Positions 45,730-64,000 of a DNA stretch of 64,000 bases are shown here, piece after piece. Source of the stretch: Pterobdella sp. o SKG-2022 (Eukaryota > Annelida > Clitellata > Hirudinida > Piscicolidae). Location of the stretch: positions 10,618,038 through 10,682,037 of the forward strand of contig OZ038322.1 in NCBI GenBank assembly GCA_964035795.1. The letters are read 5' to 3'. The notes below the pieces were generated by a model. The model saw nothing but the letters and a program-made list of their open reading frames with translations. It made no database searches and was not told the DNA's origin. The position numbers were made by a program, and so were the translations under genes. Numbering within the stretch: position 1 is the stretch's first letter; every line of letters starts with the position of its first letter.

Positions 45730-47435
45730 AATTGTTTTTATCTATGAATCTTTTTCAATTAGTAGTAAATTTAAAAAATTGAAAACCAAAGTATGGTCTT
45801 TAGAGTTTCAATGATTGAGAAACATTAGCTAATAATAAAGAAACTATCCAATGAAAGTGAATATGTACTTAGACCACAATGGGGTTAGTTGGACCATAAT
45901 TATAACCAGAAGATAAACGAACAATTGTCATTTATTAAACCTTCCAAGTTTCGAAATCGCCTGATCTACTTGCATTTTTCTTTACACAGTTTTGATCAAG
46001 GCAGTTATATAAGTGAGGTAACAATGAAGTGAAATAAATTTCGATAAACAATTTAAAACAATAAATGCTCAACCGAAATCTATTTAAAACAATTTTCAAT
46101 AATTCCTATATTTTATAGAACTTGGCAAGAATTTTTGATTAAAAATCTTTCTCAAAAACGCTTAGGGTTTTATTTATGCTTTTTTGTAGCAAACTTGTGA
46201 ATTGTTCTTAATCGCGACTACATTTTTTGATTCATAAGCTATTATATAAACTATTATAATGGTCATTCAGTTTCAAATTCAAATTTCAATCTATTCTTGA
46301 AATGAGTCTATCTTGATTTTATTACAATTCAGTTTAAATAGAATGTATTTTTAAGCTGAAAAATAAGTTAACAACTGTTGTGAGTATTTTTTCGTTATGA
46401 ATGTTTTGAGGTTTTTATGGTAGTTTTCCATTAGGTATGAATGCGTATACTGAACTTGGACATGCCTCTAAGGAGTGACCTCGCACCTTAATATATGAGC
46501 GTTGACTTTTGTGTGCATTATAGTTTTGGTTGGTTCTTATTCTATTTAATATCTTAGCGTTGATTATTGTGCTCTATAAAGTCTTTCTATCTTGTAAAAA
46601 AACCTTTTTTTTCAGTTGAGAATCCACATAAACGAAGTTCACTTCAATAACTTGACACTAGGCAGTTTATACATCATTTAAGTAAACTTTCAATAGTCAA
46701 TTAGACTTACGTCCTACTGCTAGTGGGAAACAAGGCTGAATAAGGAAATCTTTTCATTATACCGACTCATTTCAAACTTAGGTGTGACAACAGATCCAAA
46801 GTTCTAGGTTTAATTCCGGCAATCAAAGCTGATAGGACATTAATGGAATCTGTACTATGGCTGTTCCGATTTCAAGTCACTGGTTTCAAAAAAATAAGTT
46901 AAAAGTACCGCGGTCATATTGGATGACCAAACCTTATAGTCCTGACTTTTAGTACAGAATATAATAATATTTAAAAGAACAACAACTAATTTTGAGTTAT
47001 TAAAAGTTGAAAAAAAAACTGAAAACAAAATCATTCTGTTATTTAAAAATTAAGATGGTGAAAAAATAAAATTTTCTCTAAATAAGTTGTTATCTAGAAG
47101 AACCTAAAAGATTTAAAGAAATTTATACATGATTAAATTCCCCGAGTGTCATGAACTTGATTAACAGCGTTTATCAATATGTTCAAAGAAACATAAGAAC
47201 TGTTTTAAGCGATTTAATAAATGTAAAAATATTTTTCAGCTTGGATATCTAAATTTTTAATATAACATCAATGGAGTTATGATTTTTTAAATATTTCTAA
47301 AATTGCTTGAAAACAGTAATCTCCATTATTGTTTTTGTTTGAGGATTTTTTCAAAAATTATTAAATTAATTAATTTTTTAAGCTAGTTCATTACCGTCTG
47401 TTAAACAATTAAGACTGAATAAATGAAAACTTCAG
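45730..47435. other. No gene recognised
   Basis: AT-rich. A G+C-richer patch at 46690-46960 contains GTTCTAGGTTTAATTCCGGC, a weak B-box-like string, but no matching A-box or second copy was found in the window. Confidence 0.4.
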
Positions 47436-49235
47436 ATGGGTCACACACAATCAGCTATCACATCAAATCATATTGTAAATCAGGCTCAACAACTAAAAAG
47501 AACAACTCTTCTAAATCATTCTGATTTCCTTAAATGTATTGAAGTTGTTAATGAAATGTGAGTAGGTTTTATCTTGAACTTTTATAGTTAGAATTCAAAG
47601 TATGCAAATTTTTTTAGATGTGATGGTTTGCAAGATCATAGAGGAAGAAAACTGATTCTCTGTGTTAAAAAAGGTAAATTTCTTGATAATATTTATATAC
47701 AGCTTCAATTTTAATTGAATTAATTGCTTATTGTGAAAATAAAATTGTAAAAAAATGATAAAAAACTTTATAATTTTCCAATTTTTGAAGGTTTATATGA
47801 AGTGATTTTGATTTAACTTGTTATAATATATTTAGGCTCTAATAAATATCCCATTTTCATCATTTGTCAAAGGGACTGATGAATCAATGTTATGGAAAGC
47901 TTTAGTAAGGATACAATGCTTTATTGTGAGTATTTCTTTTTATGCAAATCATTATACTGAGGTCTTTGCTCCAGTTGTTTTAAATTATTGATACTATTGT
48001 ATAATAACTTAACATTGCTTATCTTTTATTATTATTGAATAATTTAGCCACACATTTTAGTCATATACCAATTAGTTATGTTTAATTTTTCAAGTTTAAT
48101 TATTGCTAAAAAATACTTACAAAAAATCAAAAGGTGAGCAGCACATCAGGAAATATACAGTCAAGCCATCTTCTCAACCTCAAGCATTTTATTAACTTGT
48201 ATGAGGAAATCACCAGATATCTTCATAACAAAAGCATAGAAAGTTAATTTTTATTTATTCATTGATTAAATAAATATTTTAGAATATGAATATGTATCTT
48301 AGTACATATAATTATTACTTTTTTGATTGATTTCAAGGTTCTGCATCATCTGATAGACAAGATATTGATCAATCAAATGTACCATCTAGTTCTTCACAGA
48401 CAACCAGCACAACAGATACACAGTCATTATTTAATGAATCAATAAATTTTCTCAAATTAAATAATGTATTCCTCATGACCTCACATAAATAAAAAAAAAC
48501 GCTTTTTTGATTGTTCAAGCTATTATATATTTCAACAGAAATGATACAAATCATGATGGAAGCAAAACCTTATCAAACCATTCCAAACCTACTTCTCACA
48601 CACTTGAAACCTCAAATGAAACCATTACTGGAAGCCATTCTCTTTCACCTTCAAACAACTCTCCTAAAGCTGCAAGCAGTCCAACAAATCAACATTCAAC
48701 TCAAAACATCTTGAATGAACACCCAAATTTTATGAGGACAGAAGAAACATCTATGAAGACCTCCACCAATGATACATGTAATGATAGTGACAGTGATGAA
48801 TGCATCATCTGTATGAATGAACGACCTCAGATCATCCTTCCATGCTCTCATGCTTACTGTGAAAAATGCATTGAACAGTGGTAAATATATATTTATACAT
48901 TAATATGAATTCAGTTATTTTTAACTAAAAAGATCATTCCATTTACTTTATACAATTTTTTTTCATAGTTAACGAAAATATAAACTAAGAAAAAAACTTA
49001 AGCCGAATTTCAAAATATCAGGCAAAAAATCAACAAAGATTGTCCAGTTTGTAGAACATCAGTGAAGAGGGGAGATGAGGGGTGGGTTATAGGGGAGGTT
49101 CCAGAAAGCAGTGAAGTAGAGGAATATGGCATGGAATATCTAATGTCTTTAGTTGAGAGATGTCCTCTTGATTATGATGATGACGAAGATGCTTTTATTG
49201 GTGCTTATGATGAGGATGAGGATGATAGTGATTAA
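47436..49235 (+). CDS. RNF141: RNF141-like RING finger protein
   Basis: Exons: 47436-47557, 47618-47673, 47873-47925, 48134-48242, 48338-about 48470, about 48539-48880 and 49022-49235. Junctions are phase-consistent except the one between the fifth and sixth blocks, which is unresolved. The protein starts MGHTQS, keeping Gly2 and Ser6 of an N-myristoylation signal as in RNF141. Then come an alpha/beta-like region (GTDESMLWKALVRIQ) and a Ser/Thr/Asn-rich linker. Next is a C3HC4 RING: CIIC, CSHAYCEKC and CPVC. After the RING is GWVIGEVPE, as in RNF141, and an acidic tail. Inferred role: membrane-attached E3 ubiquitin ligase or regulator. The third exon uses the second of two AGs (47871-47872); the first (47833-47834) would bring in a stop. 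Confidence 0.8.
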
Positions 49236-50515
49236 TCAGGCATTAAATAGGTTTATGGTTTTAATTTAAATTATTTCTTTATGAATTTTAACTGGAACAA
49301 CGTTTGTCTTTTGTATCAATGTTTATATGTGAAAATACTCACTGTTTTGAAAATCATCTTTCAAAACAACTATTTTCGTTCAATGTTAATTTTTCATTTA
49401 GTTACTAAAAACGACTAACACTTTCATAGATTTTTTGTAAATTTTTTAGTTTAAATACTTTTCAATAAAAATTCCACTAAGTTAAAAATATTAACTATAA
49501 AAGTCATGTTTGAAATACAATTTTTTCACTTTATCGATAAGAGCAAATATTCAAAAATATAAATGCTTTCTTATGAATTTAAAAAATAAATTAATAACCC
49601 ATGTTAGAAAGCATCAGTAACAAATTAAGGTAATCAAAAATTTGAACAAAATAATTAAGTTGAAAAAGCCTTTCATTTATGAAAATAAAAACTAAAGATA
49701 TGTAGCGTCATAAGTATGAGTGAAATGTTAAATAAATATTGATAATAAGAGAGCCGTAAGAGATTATGATAAGACTATTGAATCAAATATTTCACATTGA
49801 AAAGCCCAAAGCAACGATACACAGACAAAAGCACTGTTACTAATCAAAAACATTATTACAACTCGATTTTTAAATGTGTTCATGACCTAAATTACATTCG
49901 TATGAGATTTTTTCATATTTGGTGGTTACCGTCTGTAAAAAAAGATGAAAAAGTATATTACAATTTTTTTGAAATAAAAAAAAAAAATCTAAAAAATTAT
50001 GCAGTATCTAAACCAAAAAAGGCATAACAAATAAAACGTGGATATTCATAAGTCACTTCTTGAAGTAATTGCTAAAAATATCTGCCTTGGTGAAATGGAA
50101 TAAATATTACTTGAAACTCAGCAAAGCTCATGAAACATGTCAAAAATATATATTTCCTAAATAGTGGCACAAACTAATGAAGATAGAAAAAAATGCCAAC
50201 TTTTGATGAATGAAAAAATTTGATAACACATTATTTCTTTGAAAGATTGTGTAAATATGTATTATTATGAAAAACAAAACCAAAAAGGGTGAGCTTATGG
50301 AAAGTAATTAAACCAAATTGATACAAAAACAACATGATATCAACTACTCCAACACAAAACATCGTACGAATATCACAATAAATTAAAGCTCCATTTCAAA
50401 ACTTTCAAAAATTTAAATAAATCTCCAGACACATGCGTGCTAGCATGTAACAAACTTCTACAAAAATTTTGATATTGCTCCTAGTAATTTTATCTCTATC
50501 ACTGGTCTGTCAAGG
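49236..50515. other. No gene recognised
   Basis: The AT-rich gap between the convergent ends of RNF141 (plus) and KCC (minus) presumably holds both 3' untranslated regions. A short plus-strand frame at 49797-50027 has no domain. Confidence 0.5.
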
Positions 50516-60931
<10,416 letters not shown>

Positions 60932-61184
60932 TTTACTGTTATAATATCTATATAGATATCATAAATTTTCCCAATTCAATGAAACCCGTAAATAAAGTTT
61001 AATTCCTGGTTGTCTTTAATAAAAATCTTTATTTTTATTTAAAATATTATTTCAATTTTTCATAAATTATTTAAATTATTTCTCACAAATTTAAAACAAA
61101 AATAATAAAATTTTTTACTTAAGTGAACTTTTTACGGTATTAGATAGATGCTTTAGACCTCTTCTTCCTTCTTTTTGTGTAAAC
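60932..61184. promoter_or_regulatory. Shared head-to-head intergenic region of KCC and RPL27A
   Basis: Only 253 bp separate the two start codons. Just before the RPL27A ATG is a pyrimidine-rich run (CCTCTTCTTCCTTCTTTTT, 61158-61176), as in 5'-TOP ribosomal-protein mRNAs. No TATA assignment is attempted because the DNA is AT-rich throughout. Confidence 0.55.
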
Positions 61185-61917
61185 ATGGTTTGTCTTTTTG
61201 AATCTGTCGGAATCAATGAATTTACATATTTTCGCATAAAATCTAATAATATTTTTGTCAGAGTTAATTAAGATTAATTTAAAAATGCTAGTATTTTATT
61301 TGAATCATACTTCTTTTAGACGGCCAAGGCAAAAAAATGTCGTAAAATGAGAGGTCATGTCAGCCATGGCCACGGTCGTATCGGCAAGCATAGAAAACAT
61401 CCCGGAGGTAGAGGAAATGCTGGTGGTCAGCATCATCACAGGATTCACTTTGATAAATAGTTTGTCATTTTTTTTTTATTGTCTTGTCGGTTATACTTAT
61501 TGAAGTTAATTTTTTCAGTCACCCGGGTTATTTTGGTAAAGTTGGTATGAGGCACTACCATTTGACAAAACAAAAATACTACTGCCCAACCATCAACGTC
61601 GAAAAACTATGGTCCCTTGTTTCAGACCAAACAAGAGAAACCTATAAAACAAAGAAAGACGTCGCTCCAGTTATCGATTGCGTGAAAGCTGTAAGTTGAG
61701 TATTTATTGTGAATTTCAAGTTTTTCTTATGTTAGCATATATTTTTATTAATATTTTCAATATGTCTAATGAATCTGAAAACTTTCAGGGTTACTTCAAA
61801 GTTTTGGGTAAAGGACATTTACCAAAGCAACCACTTATAGTAAAAGCCAAGTTTTTCAGCAGATCTGCTGAAGAGCAAATTAAAAAAGTTGGAGGAGCAT
61901 GTGTCTTGGTTGCTTGA
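61185..61917 (+). CDS. RPL27A: Ribosomal protein L27a (uL15)
   Basis: Four exons: 61185-61187 (the start codon alone), 61320-61459, 61519-61690 and 61789-61917; 147 residues, the normal family length. Motifs include [55 protein letters not shown] and the C-terminal GGACVLVA. It is a core protein of the large cytosolic ribosomal subunit. The phase joins are clean: the second exon ends in TA, which completes a Tyr codon with the third. An exon containing only the ATG next to a pyrimidine-rich leader is common in animal ribosomal-protein genes. No damage is seen. Confidence 0.96.
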
Positions 61918-61949
61918 ACGCCGTTCGATTTATGACAGTATGCCATTGT

Positions 61950-61955
61950 AATAAA
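61950..61955 (+). terminator. Likely polyadenylation signal of RPL27A
   Basis: AATAAA 33 bp past the stop codon, with a second AATAAA at about 61981. In AT-rich DNA the motif can occur by chance, but the position fits. Confidence 0.5.
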
Positions 61956-61959
61956 AAGA

Positions 61960-62822
61960 TAAAAAAATATTCTCTTTCAATAATAAATCTAAAAACCTAC
62001 ACGTGGGAAATTTTTGTGGTAAAATAAGGTTTTCATTGATAGAATTACATCGGGTTTTCAAATAATTATATTTTCATTTTAAGCTTTTTTCTATTTAAAT
62101 ACGAAACGTCCTGTCTTCAACTTCCTCAGAATGTAGTGCTAGATGTTTTCTTTGGTAATAAAAAAAATTTCTCGGACTCATGCTGATAAAAGTCTTTAAA
62201 TGGTTCTTTGAGGAAGATTATATGAGTATTTCTGTGAAATAAGTATCGACCAAAGCTACTCTTAACTAGTGCCTTTTAACGTCATTCCTAGGATAATATT
62301 TTTTTAATGGTTTGAGCTGTAACTTCAGTTTCTGTTTTTATTTATCAATATAGCTGAAGGGTGTCTATCTTCATCACCAAATTTTATAAAAACATGTACT
62401 TGAAGGCATTCGGATAACAGTAAGGTATTCTCTAAACAAGAATTGACTTTTTGAGTGTATCAGTGATAGTTTTTTCTAAAGGTTGGAAATTCTTAAGAGG
62501 AGGTTTTGGTATAGAAAATTGTATCCCTCAAATCCGATTTACTAGCGGTACGCTTATGCTTTAAAAAATGACAAAACCTCTAAAAATAAACAAAAAATTG
62601 AAAACTAAAGACAGTTTGGAAATTTTCGCCAAAGGTTCTTCAAACGTAATTTTACGCCAGTTCATGAAAATTATTTTAAATTTTATCAATAAAAACTGGG
62701 TAATTTTGTTATAAATAGGTTTTACAGTTTTCATCTATGCTTCTGATAGAGTTGAAAAGATTTCCGTACAATTTTTAGTCAATTTGTACAAAGTTTTTAA
62801 AAACACATGCATGATTCAAAGA
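61960..62822. other. No gene recognised
   Basis: AT-rich flank between RPL27A and the LINE. No coding pattern or repeat was noticed. Confidence 0.5.
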
Positions 62823-64000
62823 AAATAATACTAATGAATTACTTATATAGCGCCTCTACGCATCGTTCACAGGCGCTCTGTTATGAAATGCTTGAAAAAG
62901 GTTTTTAAGAAAAATAGGATAGGAAGAATGTAGATTAGGAGGAAGAGAGTTCCAAAGAAGTGAACCAGAAAAAGTAGTTTTAGCATAAGAATGAGAGAGA
63001 GAGATAATGAAAAGTTGACAGCGAGTAGAGAACCGTAGGCCAGCACGTTTAGGACGTTGTAAGAGGTTAAAAAGATAAGAAGGCGAAATAGAATGAGAAA
63101 TTTTATACATGAGAAAACAGATTTTAAAAGGAGAGTGAAAGTGAAGAGGTAGCCAATGAAGATCGACAAGAGATGGGAGAATTCAAAAGTATGAAAGACC
63201 AGACGTGCTGCAGAATTGAAAGCTTTAGTTAGAGTTGCAGTAATCAAGACGAGAGAGAACAAGAAAGCAGACAAGAATCTTAAAAGAGGCATCATCGAGA
63301 TAAGAGCTCTGTCTGATACGACGTAGGTAAAAATAACAAGAAGCAACAGAGAGAATTTGAGGATTAAAAGGGGAGGAAGAATCGAGAAGAAAGCCAAGAC
63401 AACATATAGTGGAAGACGGATAGATAGTAAGGTCAGAGATCATAATGGAAGGGAAAGAGGAAGGAAGAGATTTGGACATAGAAAGAAAGATAAAGTTAAA
63501 TTTAGAGAGATTAAGTTTTAGATGCATGAAGTTACTCCATGAAAGAATAGAAGTAAGGAAAAGACTAAGCCTTTCAAGAGTAGAAGGAAAGAAAGAGAGA
63601 GGAAAAAAAGAGAAGATATAGGTGTCATCAGCTAAAAGCTGAATTTGAAAAGAGAAAGATTCGATAAGACAAGGGAGATGACAGGTATAAAGAATAAAAG
63701 AAAGAGGCCCGAAAATAGATCCCTGAAAAACAGATAGACAAGAGAAAAAGAAAAGTTGTTAATAGAAACAGTGGAGGAACTGTTAGAAGGATAGAGATAG
63801 AAGGAAAGTGAGAAGCCGAAAATACCAAAAGAAGAGTTGAGATGCTGCAGTAAAAGTGATTGGTCAACAGTATCAAAATTACAAGAGAAAGGAGAAGAGA
63901 AAGCTCAACAGGGTAGAGGGAAGAAGATTGTTAGAAAGTTGGAGGTAAATAGCTTTTTCAAGAATTTTAGAAAGAAAGTAAAGGTTAGAAATAGGACGGT
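62823..64000 (-). mobile_element. CR1/L2-like LINE, 3' part, running off the window
   Basis: Minus-strand frames give LLADDTYIFSF (RT palm) near 63640, then LGFLLDSSSPFNPQI, SRLDYCNSN, LVDLHWLPLHF, FKICFLMYKISHSISPSYLF, PKRAGLRFSTRCQLFI and GSLLWNSLPP, and a tail ending at the stem-loop and an ATTATT-like end near 62823. Several frameshifts make it inactive. It belongs to the same family as the fragment at 30.8-31.4 kb. Its 5' part lies beyond base 64000. Confidence 0.8.
62849..62877 (-). other. LINE 3'-end stem-loop, second copy
   Basis: On the minus strand AGCGCCT pairs with AGGCGCT around a loop with GAACGATGCG, the same place and loop as at 31368-31397, with one base pair changed on both sides. 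Confidence 0.6.

Noticed and set aside
46690..46960. Second SINE family or tRNA relic
   Set aside because: Only a weak B-box-like string; no A-box and no other copy in the window.

Overview
The window is nuclear DNA of an invertebrate animal. It is very A+T rich (roughly 70% by eye) and has interrupted genes with GT/AG introns, long microsatellites, many decayed non-LTR retrotransposons (LINEs), a tRNA-derived SINE and fold-back repeats. No bacterial or viral gene organisation is seen. The exact phylum cannot be fixed from this sequence; an AT-rich cnidarian, spiralian or crustacean would all fit.

Layout. 0.45-9.0 kb, minus strand: an intact 8-exon gene for a PA-TM-RING ubiquitin ligase of the RNF43/ZNRF3 type, a Wnt-receptor antagonist family. 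9.5-13.2 kb: a TG-rich patch, then a 5'-truncated LINE of the type with a restriction-like endonuclease, lying between a pure (TAA)116 tract and a pure (TCTA)300 tract. 14.7-18.3 kb, minus: a multi-exon coiled-coil gene of unknown function. 18.5-19.0 kb: a fold-back element with a 15-bp target duplication, and a SINE. 20.2-22.9 kb, plus: a secreted PAN plus fibrinogen-domain protein whose spliced frame is perfect except for one in-frame TAG. 24.0-26.7 kb: a broken SLC22 transporter copy with LINE debris. 27.1-29.0 kb, minus: a GT61 glycosyltransferase; a decayed duplicate of it, split by a LINE, sits at 30.5-32.5 kb. 33.5-36.1 kb, plus: a gene of unknown function. 38.0-45.6 kb, minus: an SLC22 organic-ion transporter gene, probably broken, whose introns contain LINEs, a SINE and a fold-back element. 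47.4-49.2 kb, plus: RNF141 RING protein. 50.5-60.9 kb, minus: a complete 30-exon K-Cl cotransporter (KCC). 61.2-61.9 kb, plus: RPL27A, head-to-head with KCC. 62.8-64 kb, minus: a further LINE that runs off the window.

Function. The host genes are unrelated housekeeping, signalling and transport genes rather than a pathway cluster. KCC and RPL27A share a 253-bp gap between start codons and may share promoter sequence. The clearest non-gene signals are a base-paired stem at the 3' end of two LINE copies that is kept by a compensatory change, fold-back elements with 15-bp target duplications, a tRNA-like SINE present twice, and the inverted SLC22 duplication.
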